From: Aureobasidium sp. EXF-3400
Taxonomy: Eukaryota > Ascomycota > Dothideomycetes > Dothideales > Saccotheciaceae
NCBI GenBank assembly: GCA_024195585.1
Contig: SWBL01000009.1
Span: forward strand, 288,202-352,201
Direction of reading: 5' to 3'
DNA length: 64,000 nucleotides
The translations under genes and the position numbers were made by a program. Each line of letters begins with the position of its first letter. Position 1 is the stretch's first letter. Positions 35,929-47,280 of the stretch are shown here, piece by piece. The notes below the pieces were generated by a model, which had not been told where the DNA came from, did not search any database, and saw only the letters and a program-made list of their open reading frames with translations.

Positions 35929-37233
35929 ATGTCACCACCAAAGAATCCTCCATTCAGAGCAGAGCATCTGGGCTCTCTGAAACGCCCCGACAACCTTCTC
36001 GCCGCCCGCCGTGACATCCACGAGCACAAAGCTACCCCAGACTCCCTGCCAGCCATCGAAGACAAAGCCATCGCAGACGTCGTCAAGATCCAACAACAAT
36101 GCGGTTTCCATGCTCTCAGTGATGGAGAGTATCGTCGTCACATGTTCTGGGGCACTTTCTTTCCTTCCTTGAACGGATTTACTGAGATTCAAGGACCGGA
36201 TGCTGATATCTTCCGCGCATATGTTCCTGATATTGCAGCGTTTTTGGAGGCTGATCATGTACCCGGAGAAACGGTGATTTGTGATGGAAAGATTGAACAT
36301 ACGGGAAAAAGCAGTTATATTGAGCAGTTTGAGTATATGAAGAGTATTGTTCCCAAGGAGCAGTGGGGGAATATTAAGCTTACACTTGCTGCACCGAATT
36401 GGTAAGTTCTGGTTGTTTGTCTTCTTGAGATTTGTTACTGATGGAGGGAAGGTATCACTTGAGATATAAGACTGGAAAGGCTTATCCAAAGGATGTGTAT
36501 GCCAATGATGAGGAATACTTTGCAGATATCGCAAAGGCATACCAAACCGAGCTTCAAATCCTCTACGATGCAGGCCTCAGAAACGCTCAAGTTGATGATC
36601 CAAACCTCGCCTGTACTTAGCTCAACCCTCCCCTTCAATTGCAACAAAAGCTAACACCCTCTAGACTTCTGTTCCGAAAAAATGCTCTCAGGCTGGGCAG
36701 CAGACAAGACCAACACCCAAACCGCCGACGAGCTCTTCGACAGCTACATCTCCTTCTACAACAACTGTTTCATCCGCCCAGCAGACATGCACCTCGGCAT
36801 TCACCTCTGCCGCGGCAACTTCGTAAACTCCCGCCACTTCAGCGAAGGCAGCTACGACCGCATCGCCACAAAACTCTTCCGACACCTCAACGTCAGCACT
36901 TACTACCTCGAATACGATACCCCTCGTGCCGGCGGCTTTGAACCCTTAAAAGCCCTGCCCAAAGATAAATTCGTAGTTTTGGGAGTAGTGACTAGCAAAT
37001 TCCCTAAACTGGAGGATAGAAAGGAGATGGTGCAGAGGGTGTTGGAGGCTGCAGAGTATGTGGCAGAGGGGAGTGGGGAGAGTAAGGAGAAGGCTTTGCA
37101 GAGGATGGGTGTTAGTCCGCAGTGTGGGTTTGCGTCGCATAGCGAGGGTAATTTGTTGACGTATGATGATATGGTGGAGAAGTTGAAGTTGGTTAGGGCG
37201 ATTGCTGATGAGGTTTGGCCGGGTGAGCCTTAG
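35929..37233 (+). CDS. Stand-alone MetE C-terminal-like (cobalamin-independent methionine synthase family) protein
   Basis: Three exons: 35929-36401, 36452-36612 and 36665-37233 (introns 50 and 52 nt), 400 residues. This is one UROD/MetE-like TIM-barrel domain: FRAEHLGSLKRP near the start, GFHALSDGEYRRHMFW, then DDPNLAYFCSEKML at the second junction. The zinc site of methionine synthase is conserved in pattern: His and Cys in GIHLCRGNF and Cys in SPQCGFASHSEGN. The length is about half that of a full MetE; the N-terminal folate-binding half is missing, as in the many fungal 'UROD/MetE-like' proteins. It may be a thiol methyltransferase using a different methyl donor, but the reaction is not known. 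The start was chosen at MSPPKNPPFRAEH; an upstream in-frame Met would add 28 unconserved residues. Confidence 0.88.
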
Positions 37234-37415
37234 ACGCGGCATTGAAAAGCTGTTTGGAATGTATGAGCACTTTGGGAAGCACATGACATTATACCTCATA
37301 TCGACCGTTCACCAGACACGCATGTGGTCCCACGCAACAGAGTAATTTGAAGTGATTCACGTCGCTACGTAACGGCACCATATAGCCCTTCGATTACCTC
37401 CAGCACGTCATCCTA

Positions 37416-39453
37416 TTACTTGCTAATCTGCTGCAAGATAACATCAGCCGCCTTCTCGGCGATCATGTATGTCGAGACAGCGGTAAAAGTACCGGGGATC
37501 TTGGGGAAAACGGAAGCATCGACGACACGCAGACCAGCAGTGCCACGGACTCTGAAGCTTGAATCAAGGACAGCCATCTTGTCACCATCAGCTCCAATAG
37601 GGCAAGACGATGAGGCGTGGTGACCCCAGGCGGTATCCTTTGCATACTGAGAGATACCTTCCTTGGTGGTGACGTCCTTATCAGGAAGCACCTCATCGAT
37701 CTTGACGAGCTGGCGCTTGAACGAGTCACGGGCAAGGTGAACAGCCTCGTTGAGGGCAGTAAGATCTTTGTCGTAGTCACCAACACCGGTATCAAAGTAG
37801 TTGTAGACGATCTCAGGGGTGTCAAGAGGGTCTGCAGAGCGAAGCTTGATGGTTCCCGCATTGTTGCGAGGGTGAGCCTTGAGGATTGCCCAGGTGAACC
37901 AGTCATGGTCGGCGGTAGCATTGACACTGTAGCCAGGGAAGTAACCACGGAAGTTGATGGGGCCACCGAAGACAAAGACATCAAAGTTGTTGTTCTCGGC
38001 CACACTGGACTTGTAGAACATGGCGGCGCCAACACCAGGGGAAGAGTAGATACCACGGTTGCCGAGAATAGGCTTGTTGAAGCGGTCCAGACACTTGTCC
38101 TGGGCACTGCCGTCAAAGGTACAACCGTTGAGTGCGGAGAAATCAGAGGGAGCTTTGCCCTGGACGTTGATTTCATAGTGATCTTGCAGGTTGGTGCCAA
38201 CACCGGGAAGATCGACAATGACGGGAATGTCAAACTGCTTGAGCTCGTCGGCGGGACCGACACCGCTCAGCTTGAGCAACTGGGGAGAGTTGTATGTTCC
38301 ACCAGAGATGATGACCTCGCGGGAAGCAGTTACAGATCCAGCGACACCAGCATTGCCCTTGTTCTTAGGGCTGGCCTTGTAGAGATACTGGCCGTCAAGG
38401 AATTCGACACCAGTGGCGCGAGGAGTCGTGGAGTTGTCGAAAGTGATCTTGGTAACGTGGCAGTTGGTTCTGACATCTGGTCCGCACGTTAGATTAATCG
38501 ACCTCGAGATCAAGGAAGCACAACGGAAACTCACCAAGAGGGTATGCCTTTGCGCCACTGGCGGTCTTAGCATCACGAACAGCAACAACAAACTCTCTGG
38601 AGCCACCGCGCTTGCCATCAGCAGTCGCCAAGGGAATCTGGAAGACGGAAGGCTGGCTATCACGATTGGCAGAGGCCGAGTTGGCATCGCCAGCGACAAG
38701 GGAGGCAAGGTTGACGATAGCATTGGTCTCGTTGCCGAGAGCAAAGGTGGCGCCGGTCACAATGCTGAGAAGCTTAGGATCGGTAAGGACAATATCGATG
38801 GGAGCATAGGATGTTCCGAGCCAGCCCTCGTAGCCATGACCTTTCTGGCCAGGAAGCAAGTAGTGGTTGTCCTCGAGCTTTTGGAAGTACTTGCGCATGT
38901 TATCGGCGGACCACGATGCATCACCGGTCAGGGTAGCAATGTTGTCAAAGTCCGAACGATGGGGATAGACGGCAATGAGAGCATTGTGGGCGGTGCAGCC
39001 TCCCAGAGTACCGGTACGAGGGTATAGAGTACCCTTCATCTCGGATCCGGCGGGAGGGTCGAGACCAGTGTAAATACCACCATCGGGGGTCTGGTATGAA
39101 GTCTTGAAGTCACGAGCTTGACGCTCCTCATCAGCGTAGTGCTTGACGAAGAAGTTCCACGCTAGGTTGGGGTCCTCCGAGACCTTGGCGTTGTAAGCAG
39201 GAACAGTGTAGTTGACGTTGGCGCCCTGATCGTCTCCAGCTTCGATGAGCAGAGTCTTGTGTCCAGCGAGAGCAAGACGAGCGGCAAGGGGACTGTAAGA
39301 TGGTTAGACATGGCAACAAGTAGATCTGTGATGTTTTGCGTACCCTCCACCAGCACCAGATCCGACAACGACATATTCGTAGCCAGTAAGATCAACAGCA
39401 GTAGCCAGAGAGGCGAAAGCTGCAAGCGAGCCGATCACTTGTTGGAAACGCAT
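37416..39453 (-). CDS. Secreted GMC-family FAD oxidoreductase
   Basis: Three exons: 39344-39453, 38535-39292 and 37416-38476 (introns 51 and 58 nt), 642 residues. There is a signal peptide of about 19 residues (MRFQQVIGSLAAFASLATA). The FAD dinucleotide motif VVVGSGAGGGPLAARLALAG spans the first junction, followed by the ribose-binding LLIEAGDD. GMC signature 1 is TLYPRTGTLGGCTAHNALI; signature 2 is GGTYNSPQLLKLSGVG. The catalytic base is in AWGHHASSSCPIG (about residue 575). The second catalytic position, usually His or Asn about 44 residues on, falls in KIPGTFTAVSTYM without either. The family oxidises alcohols or sugars; the substrate is unknown. The protein converges with the MetE-like gene (182 bp between stops). 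Confidence 0.92.
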
Positions 39454-40765
39454 TATTATAAGAGAATGCTGGTTTGATGAGTTAGAATCTAGACGAGAGT
39501 ATGGTGTGGATGGCTGCTTACTGAGAGTTATTCTGAACGAATGGACAGAGGCTATCTGAAGGCCTGCTTGAGGAAGGCATGGTGGACTGGCAGGACGACG
39601 GACTTATATCTGCTCGAGCTCCCCCTATGAACGGTCCAGACTCCATATAAATGTCTTTGAATTATAGAGCTGGTACCCCGACGAGGAACTCAAGTTGCAG
39701 ATCAGTTCGTATAATCAATTGCAAGCGGTACAGCGTGGTCCTCTGTTTGGCCATACAGAGCTTGTTCTCATTTACCAACCGCGGCCGAGGCACTAATAGA
39801 TTGGTTGCTCGTCTCTAGACATGGTTTGATATAGGATCCTGGCAAGAATATGTCTCAATGTCTAATTTCCGAGGCTCTTCGCTTCGACACTTTTACCATG
39901 GTAGACAAAAGTCGTGAGGGGTCAGCGTTCAACTCACCCGACGCTTGGTAGAGGGCCTAATTGCGACTCCTCGGTTCTTACGACTTTTGGCCACCATGTG
40001 CTCGTCTCTCCGACAAAAGCAGAGTCTCCCTGAAAATACAATATATTAAAAACATATTGTAACCTGGCACGGATGGTCGATCGTGGTAGAAACCTCCACT
40101 TCTGAGCGGGCTTCTCCTTTGGGTAAAGTGTCCTCCACTTCTGCCAAGCCGACAGTTCCTGTAACCTCTCCATGCGCAAAAGTTTGTAACGCGTATGACT
40201 GTAGAGATGCATAAGTCTCTTGAGAAACAGGATAGGTTCATGGAGAAGCAGCACATCCTAGACTCTACTTGGACAAGTCCCTGGTCTAGAAACAATCATA
40301 CCTTTCCATTGAAATCGTTACTCTAGACCTCCGCGAGAGAAGCGCGGCAATTACATATTTGAGCACATGGGGAGGAAGCTGCAGACTGATCTCAAGTGAT
40401 CGATGCACATCGCTGACGGTTAGCATGCTGCCAATTTCTTCTCCCACAAACAAAAAGATGCCATATCATGTCAACTGATAAGAAGCAATTCTGAGAATCA
40501 ATCAAACGTTTACTGGTAGCACCTCTCTTCGAGAGAGATGGTATGCTTCCCGAGCGTTTCGAACAAAGACTCTAAACGTTCTCTATCGATTCCATCATTT
40601 CCATCCCATGTGATTGGCTCAAAACAAGCCATCTTCCTTGGACAACCGCAGAGCCAAGCCATATTCTGAACATCAATCGCTCCAAAGATATGAGTCCGTC
40701 AATGCCTTTGTCGTTTGTCAATTCCTCTCGGACTTCCAGGACTGGACAAGCATTGATCACACAAC
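39454..40765. other. 1.3-kb intergenic region, divergent promoters
   Basis: The GMC oxidoreductase and chromate transporter are transcribed away from it. Short ORFs (39934-40295, 40572-40760) have no domains. No repeat or RNA gene was recognised. Confidence 0.5.
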
Positions 40766-42553
40766 ATGCACTCTTCCATCAAAAACGCACTCAACCATCT
40801 AAGGCCTGATTACATGCCTTTCAGCTTCCGCTCCGTATACGAATATCAAAAAGATACAAACAATGCTTGCAAACCAAATACCCATCATCTACTTTTTCGC
40901 CTGGCGGATGTGTTTTTGAGGACTTGGGATCTGGGATTTACTGCTTTTGGTGGACCGCCTGTCCATTTTCAAATCTTGCATCAGAGGTTTGTGGAAAGTA
41001 GAAATGGTCATGCTAAGTGGGTTGATGAACAGACTGTATGATTTTCATGTATACATGATTTATGAGTCTTGAGAAAGAAAAGCTGATTGAGTATAGTATC
41101 ATGAGCTTTTTGCTGTTTCGCAAGCGCTGCCTGGGCCGGCAAGTACGAAGTTATTGTACAGTCTTGTCATGTATCATGCTGGTCTGATATGTGCTATCTT
41201 TGCGTTCTTCCTCTGGTGTCTTCCTGGAGCTATTGGTATGTTTTTGCTTTCCGTCGGTGTTGGCAAGATCGGGGAGGTTTTACCTGGCCCTGTGTATGGT
41301 CTACTATCTGGCTTGAACGCCTCGACGGTTGGAATCATTGCTCTGGCAGCTGTACAGGTGAGTTGGTCTTGCTTTTGCGTTCTTTCCTTTTCTGTCCTTT
41401 CTCCGTTCCTCGTCCACTGTTCACTCTATATCGCACGATATACTGACGCAATCGTTACAAAAAGCTTGCTACCAAAGCCATCACCGATCCTCTATCCCGC
41501 ATCCTGGTAATCTTCGGTGCATGTGCTGGACTCTGCTACTCAGCACTATGGTATTTCCCAGTTTTAGTAGTCATCGGTGGCGTAGCAGCAGTAATCTGGG
41601 ACCTCTTCCTCAGCCGCGCAATAGGCAGATTCCTAGCCAAACGCCAACAAAAACGCATCAATCAACAGCGCGAGGTGGAAGAGAACCAGCAAACTGCAAC
41701 AAATAGTATCCCCTTACAAGACATGTCAACAACACAATCTTCATCCTCGCAGCAACGACGAATTGCAACTCCCATACCCCAAACCACCAAACTTGCCACT
41801 TCAAACACAGAAGCTGCCGAGCGCGTTGTAGGAGTACCACAATCTTCAGATCATACTTACTCCTTCACCCTCTGGCAAAGCATCGCAATCGTTATAATCT
41901 TCTTCGTCTCCTTCGCCGCCATCCTGGCCTCCAGAGGCATCCTCCGCACACCGCCCTTGATCCTCGACCTCTTCGCAAACATGTATCTAGCCGGCACCAT
42001 CATCTTCGGTGGAGGACCCGTAGTCATCCCTCTCCTCCGCGAATACACCGTTGAGCCAGGCTGGGTATCTTCTCGCGATTTCCTCATCGGGTTGGCTATC
42101 ATTCAAGCTTTCCCCGGCCCGAATTTCAATTTTGCTGTGTATCTGGGCGCTTTGGCTGTTTCTTCCTCTCACAAGACTCCAGGATTTGCAGGCGCAGTGT
42201 TATCTTTCATCGGTATATTCCTCCCCGGCCTCACTCTCACAACAGCAATATCAGGAATCTGGCAACGCATACGCACCAAAGCCGTCGTAGCCAGTGCTCT
42301 CCGCGGCATCAATGCCGCAGCAGTAGGTTTGGTATTCGCTGCCGTATATCGTCTTTGGGAAATCGGATACTTGACTCCGAGTTCGGGTAGAGGAAAAAGT
42401 CTAGCTGGGGATCCTTGGTGGGTTGTTGTTGCTGCGGTTACTTATTCAGGAGCTGCGTGGTTTAGGGTTCCTCCTGCGGTGGCGGTGTTGGGGGGTGCGG
42501 TGTTGGGGTTGGGGTGGTATGGTGTTGCTGGAAAGCGGATCTTGGGATTGTGA
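40766..42553 (+). CDS. Chromate ion transporter, two-domain CHR family
   Basis: Three exons: 40766-41035, 41097-41357 and 41465-42553 (introns 61 and 107 nt), 539 residues. Two homologous membrane halves are present. The first has TWDLGFTAFGGPPVHFQIL, WVDEQTYHELFAVSQALPGP across the first junction, and GLNASTVGIIALAAVQ. The second has NMYLAGTIIFGGGPVVIPLL, GLAIIQAFPGPNFNFAVYLG and GINAAAVGLVFAAVYRL. FGGP and the PGP motif in each half define the family. A Gln/Thr/Ser-rich cytosolic loop of about 110 residues joins the halves. In bacteria and Neurospora relatives move chromate or sulfate; direction here is unknown. The first ATG at 40766 is used; a second at 40815 (MPFSFRSVYEYQ) is possible. 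Confidence 0.92.
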
Positions 42554-43215
42554 AGAAGACGAGAAAAATCGAAAAAGGTGGCGTTTATGGGTTTATGGTG
42601 CGAAGAGGTGTTTTGGTCATGGCTCTTTTTTTGCAATGTGTTGTGCAGAGATCTGAGCATGAAGCTGAAAATCTCAGAGTGGCTTCTCCCCATATGCTAT
42701 ATGTATTCTGTCACCCCCAACCCACTCTCACAAGAACACTTAGGCGGCGCTAGAGCTGTCAAAATGCACAGTTCTTTCTGGATAGTAGCAAACTCCACAG
42801 AGAGTCGATAACATCACCACTCTCAGTGGACACTTCCTATCTACCAAAGGAACTGTGCATTTCTACAGCTACCCGCGTGATGTATCTGTGCACATAGAGA
42901 GGCTGTTTTCTTGAGTCGAGATTCGATATCAAGTGATGCATCTCTCACCACTGTTCTCGAAAGGCTCGCTTTACATTAGAGGCATTCTCGTGGCTTGTAT
43001 CAAGTTCTTTGTATACTGTTAGATATGCCGGTATGCTGGGGTTTACTGTATCAAACTATGCCTATGAAAAGAAAAATGCTTCTGCTCGGAAAAAAAGAAT
43101 CGCTTCATACAAGACTCAATCCAATCCAATCCAAAACTCCAAAGAAAACTTCCATCTCTTTTCTCCATCCAATGACTGGTTCCAAAAACAAGATCAAAAT
43201 GCTATGCTATGCTTT
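42554..43215. other. Intergenic region between convergent 3' ends, contains foldback copy B
   Basis: These are the 3' flanks of the chromate transporter and the 1168-residue protein gene. Apart from the repeat copy no feature was seen. Confidence 0.5.
42764..42860. repeat. Foldback (MITE-like) element, copy B
   Basis: This 97-bp copy has the best-preserved symmetry. The outer ends ATGCACAGTTC and GAACTGTGCAT are exact inverted repeats of 11 bp. An inner pair, TCCACAGAGAGT and ACTCTCAGTGGA, matches at 11 of 12 positions. Partial pairing continues outside the core (GAGCTGTCAAA / TTTCTACAGCT), so the full element may be about 130 bp. Confidence 0.85.
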
Positions 43216-46200
43216 TTAATGCATAATACTCTGCCTCCACCGATCAATCAAATCCCGTCTAGCAACATTATTAGGATCGTGTATACCACCCGCCAACTGC
43301 ATCTGGGCCGTATGCGCATAAGCCTGTTGTTGCTGTAAAGGCATCAACTGTTGCTGCTGCATAGGCATCATCTGCATCTGCATCTGTGGATATCCAGGGA
43401 ACCCTCCAGCACCAGCAAACATCATATTACCGTATTGGGCTGTTGGTTGCAAAAAAGGAGGTGGTTGTGCATAGCCATAGCCAGGCATACCACCGGGCAT
43501 GCCTCCAGCAGCCATAGGGTACATCATGGGTGCTTGTTGCGGTTGCAGGGTTTGCGGGTTAAAGTATTGGGGTACTGCGCCAGTGGATTTGGAGCTGAGG
43601 AGGGGAGGTGCGACTTGCGGAACTAGATGAGGTGGCATGCCGCTGGTGAGGCGGTTGTAGGAGGTTGAGCGTGCGGCATTGCGTTCGCGGAGTTTCCTTC
43701 GTGCTTCTTCTTCTGCGCGGGCGGCGTCGGCTAGCAGAGAACCGCCTGCGTTGGCATTGGCAGAGCGAGGACCGTCGGGAGAGAAAACAGGGTGGGCGGC
43801 GAGGAGATTGGCGAGGGAGGATGAGGAGCGAAGGAGAGGCGGGCGGACAGTGCGGACGGAAGGTGGGTCAGAGGTATCACCTCGTTTGGCTTCTGCTTCG
43901 CGCTCACGTTGCAAGCGTGCTCGTCGTTGTCCTAGAGTTTCTTCTTCTGGCTCGGGAGTCTTGGCTTTGGCGCCTGTTATACCGCCAAATGTGCTAAGGA
44001 TGTCTTCGGAGAAAGCAGTAGACTTGCGTTTGTCCTCTGCAACATCGCCCAGTGCCACATCGAGCATCTGTTTTTGCTTGAGACGGCGTAGACGATGTCC
44101 CAATGGCTCATTCGCACCTTCCTCATCGTTCGAATCTTCTCCTGGCAATGGGACTGCTTCAGGTGGTGGTAGAGCAGCCTCACGACGTTGCCTTTCCATC
44201 TCTTCGCGGATGCGTCGTGCGTCGGCTGCGGGCACGCCCTTGAGACGGAAGCGACGACTGCTCAAAGGCTCGTTGTCTTCGAATTCGCGCTTCTCCATGA
44301 GACCCAGTGGACGATCCCAGTCTGATTCATCTTTCTTGCCTCTGTTGATCAGACCACCCTTTGTGGGATACAAAACACCGAGCGGGACGTCCTCATCTTC
44401 TTCGTCCTCATCAACACCTGGATCTTCCCATGCAAGCTTGGTACGTCCAAGCTTTTTCTTCTTATTCTTCTCAACCTGCTTGACAGCATCCATCTGAAGC
44501 AAAGTACTATGCATGCCATCAGGGAAAGCATCTGCAGCAGCACGATTACGAGACTTTTGGTGGGCCTTGCGAGCCTGTAGTTCGGCCAGCAGAGTAGTAG
44601 GTTGGGCAAAGAAGGGCATCTTCATGTCCTGTTCATCGTTGTAAACGCTCTCTCTGTCTCCAGCCACTTCCTCAGCCTCCTCCTCGGTGTATTCAGGTTC
44701 AGGAGAATGCTCGGCTGGCTCCTCAGTCTCGAGGTTGCCAAAGTGTACACTGGCAGGACGCGACTTTGCGAACTCGGTAGCTGTGTCGCCAGTATCGTTC
44801 ATATCCAGGTCAGTCATCAGGCTCATTTTGCTGTTTCTCTTCTTCAGCTTCTTGCCCTCTGATCTGCCACCAAAGTCGGTGAGGACAGTCATCATACTAT
44901 TTCGCTTGGATAGAGCTGGCTTCTCCATCGTGCCAGCACTGATAGATCTGTCGTGTCCCTTCTGCTCTGCATTATTCGCCATCATGTCAATCTTGGACAG
45001 AGTTGCGCTACGACGATTGGCAGTACGCTCCTGGGCATATATGTCTTGCCCGGTGTTTCCAGCGAATGGATGGTCGGTAAACACATTCACAGGAGCATTG
45101 ACAGATGCAGCTAGAATGCTGTCCAAAGTAGCCACAGCGGATGCAGACTGGACCCTAACCTCAGTAGGAGGCCTTTGTCCTTCGTTGTCGAAGAATGCGG
45201 ATGCTCTCAATTGCGGAGGTAGGTTAGCCATGCTCATTCGGCTGTTCCGGAGATCCATCATGCTTCGTCGCTGCTGCTTTGCCTGAGGAGGAGAGAGACC
45301 GGGTTGTGGGGCACCTTCTTCGGGCTCTTCCTCGTTGAATTTAAGGTCAGCCAGCCAGGGGGCACTTTGTCTAGAAGCAAGCGGCATAGCACTCAAGACT
45401 TGAGAGCGACGCTGGGCTTGTTGATTGGCCGAGGGTAACTGGGATAAGCGCTTGGGTAGATTCAACATGCGAGGAACGGGAGCTGGATAGTAGACCATGC
45501 CATCGTTTGGCGGAGGTTGTGCATAGGACATGGGGCGGGCATATGATACGGCACGAGGTTGGCGAGACATTTGCGACACGCGTTGGCGCAAGTTCCCTGA
45601 ACCTTCCTCGTCGTTGGCTGGTGAGTAATGCACACCGTCAAAGTCCTTGAAGAGTGACCGGGCATCACGGAAAGTGTCGGTGGTTGGTGGACGATCCGGA
45701 GGGTTTTGAACAAAGTCGTTGTATCCTTGTTGATCGGCAGCCTGTTGGTATAGATCATGAGCTTCTTGCTGCCATTGCTCCTCCTGGCTGACTTTGTGCT
45801 GATGAGAGTATTGTTCTTGCTGAGGAAGGTGTCTGTCGTCTTGCGAGAAATTATCTTGTTGATCAGGCTGCGAGTAATGGCTCTGCTGGTCTGGTTGGGA
45901 ATAGTGACTCTGCTGGTCTGGATGGGAGTAGTGACTCTGCTGGTCACGAGAGTACATGCTCTGCTCGTCCTGCTCGTCGTAGTGTGGTTTGGCATCATGC
46001 GAGTAGTGGCTCAGCTCATCGAGGTCGGACAGGCGTCTACTCCCCTTATCCCACTCTTGATGTTCAGGTTCAGGTGTCTTGTCGGCATCATTGATATGTC
46101 TCTGTTCGTATTCGAGCATCTCGGCGTCTTCAACGGTGGGGGCAAGCGAGTAGTGCGAGGGTTGGCGGCGTGGACTCGAGTAGGATGTGGGTGAGGCGAG

Positions 46201-46722
46201 GGGCGAGTCCAGCGGACGGCCTTCCTGAACGGGCTCAGGCATACCTGAGGGTCGGTGGAAGCTGCTTACGCGTGAGACGGCGGGGCTGGTGATGTATCCT
46301 CCGGGCGAGTAGCCACCCCAGCGAGCGTGATTGTTGACGTCGACAATCGAGTTGCTGTAGCTGGACGTCGAGTGATTGCGACTGCGGGTGCTGATGACTC
46401 TGTCGATACTCTGCTGGCGACCCTCACGCGGTTGGGAGTGAGACTGTGAGTGCGAGTGTGACAACGAGGGCGACTCAGAGGCAATGCTGCTCGACCGTAA
46501 TGACGCCCGATCCTGTTCCTGTTTCATCCTGCGAATCTCGTCGCCAATATCACTTCCCCCCTGACTCATCTCTTCTGCTGATTGTTCCAGACGCTCGACA
46601 TTCTTGATGTAAGCTCCCTGCAGACTTTCCAGCCCGGGAGACGGGTGTTGTAGCGATACCTGCTGCTGTTCAGCCGACGCCGTGCGCATCAGCGCTCCTC
46701 GTGGCGGTGCAGATGTAGACAT
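43216..46722 (-). CDS. Large low-complexity protein of unknown function
   Basis: This is a single exon of 1168 codons. The N-terminus has a short predicted helix (GAYIKNVERLEQSAEEM, IGDEIRRMKQEQDRASLRSS) seen as the ordered part. Then come long Ser/His/Gln/Tyr-rich stretches with a nine-residue tandem repeat (SHYSQPDQQ and variants, four copies, about residues 250-290). Acidic and basic clusters follow in the middle (KLKKRNSKMSLMTDLD, KKKKLGRTKLAWEDPG). Charged coiled-coil-like pieces (RRIREEMERQRREAALP, LGQRRARLQREREAEAKR) come next, and a Met/Gln/Pro-rich tail ends IDRWRQSIMH. There is no membrane span or signal peptide. The scattered short conserved-looking motifs suggest a scaffold or RNA/cytoskeleton-associated protein, but I recognise no family. 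Confidence 0.8.
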   Translation of the reverse strand: MSTSAPPRGALMRTASAEQQQVSLQHPSPGLESLQGAYIKNVERLEQSAEEMSQGGSDIGDEIRRMKQEQDRASLRSSSIASESPSLSHSHSQSHSQPREGRQQSIDRVISTRSRNHSTSSYSNSIVDVNNHARWGGYSPGGYITSPAVSRVSSFHRPSGMPEPVQEGRPLDSPLASPTSYSSPRRQPSHYSLAPTVEDAEMLEYEQRHINDADKTPEPEHQEWDKGSRRLSDLDELSHYSHDAKPHYDEQDEQSMYSRDQQSHYSHPDQQSHYSQPDQQSHYSQPDQQDNFSQDDRHLPQQEQYSHQHKVSQEEQWQQEAHDLYQQAADQQGYNDFVQNPPDRPPTTDTFRDARSLFKDFDGVHYSPANDEEGSGNLRQRVSQMSRQPRAVSYARPMSYAQPPPNDGMVYYPAPVPRMLNLPKRLSQLPSANQQAQRRSQVLSAMPLASRQSAPWLADLKFNEEEPEEGAPQPGLSPPQAKQQRRSMMDLRNSRMSMANLPPQLRASAFFDNEGQRPPTEVRVQSASAVATLDSILAASVNAPVNVFTDHPFAGNTGQDIYAQERTANRRSATLSKIDMMANNAEQKGHDRSISAGTMEKPALSKRNSMMTVLTDFGGRSEGKKLKKRNSKMSLMTDLDMNDTGDTATEFAKSRPASVHFGNLETEEPAEHSPEPEYTEEEAEEVAGDRESVYNDEQDMKMPFFAQPTTLLAELQARKAHQKSRNRAAADAFPDGMHSTLLQMDAVKQVEKNKKKKLGRTKLAWEDPGVDEDEEDEDVPLGVLYPTKGGLINRGKKDESDWDRPLGLMEKREFEDNEPLSSRRFRLKGVPAADARRIREEMERQRREAALPPPEAVPLPGEDSNDEEGANEPLGHRLRRLKQKQMLDVALGDVAEDKRKSTAFSEDILSTFGGITGAKAKTPEPEEETLGQRRARLQREREAEAKRGDTSDPPSVRTVRPPLLRSSSSLANLLAAHPVFSPDGPRSANANAGGSLLADAARAEEEARRKLRERNAARSTSYNRLTSGMPPHLVPQVAPPLLSSKSTGAVPQYFNPQTLQPQQAPMMYPMAAGGMPGGMPGYGYAQPPPFLQPTAQYGNMMFAGAGGFPGYPQMQMQMMPMQQQQLMPLQQQQAYAHTAQMQLAGGIHDPNNVARRDLIDRWRQSIMH

Positions 46723-47133
46723 GGTCCTGTACCATGTAGCACTCGGCCCTATAGCAATCCCGCAACTACACTTCCACCATTAGTCTCTGTTGAATACGAG
46801 GGCAGAAGAGCAAGTCGGTGGGTCAATCGTTTGCAATACGGAAGAAGAGTAGAGAGAAAGTCGGGCACAGTCGCACAAGACCTCGTTCGTTTACTTGCAC
46901 CCTGCTGCCCAAAAAAGCAGCCACGCGCATCGACAAGCCTCCCCTTACAACCGGCGTGGTCGCAAAGCTTGGCTCCTTATTTTTAGCTGCTCTTCCGAGC
47001 CGCATTCCTCAATCTCCCTATTATATTCCCGTACATCCCAATCTATCGTATTGCTGTAAATACATCCTTCTAGACTTGCATTCTTCCATACCTCGCTCCT
47101 TCGCATTTCACGTTCTTCTTCTCTCTAGCCATC

Positions 47134-47280
47134 ATGACATCGTACACCGTTGCAGAACAACGTTTACAAAAGCAAGCCTCCACCAAGGTAAAATCCACGC
47201 GAAACAGCCATTCCTTCTTGGCATACGCATCTTCCATGCTCTTCCGTGAACCTTCTTATTCCCCTGCCCAATCGATCTGA
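47134..47280 (+). CDS. Small ORF or orphan first exon
   Basis: The ATG follows a CT-rich tract with a possible 3' splice site (CTCTCTAG), as in well-expressed fungal genes. It reads MTSYTVAEQRLQKQASTK, then either continues to a stop at 47280 (48 residues) or splices at GTAAAA (47188). No downstream exon could be identified. It may be a small gene, the remnant of a truncated gene, or chance. Confidence 0.25.
   Translation: MTSYTVAEQRLQKQASTKVKSTRNSHSFLAYASSMLFREPSYSPAQSI

Noticed and set aside
43679..44497. 272-codon Ser/Arg-rich plus-strand ORF
   Set aside because: Antisense shadow of the 1168-residue protein gene.
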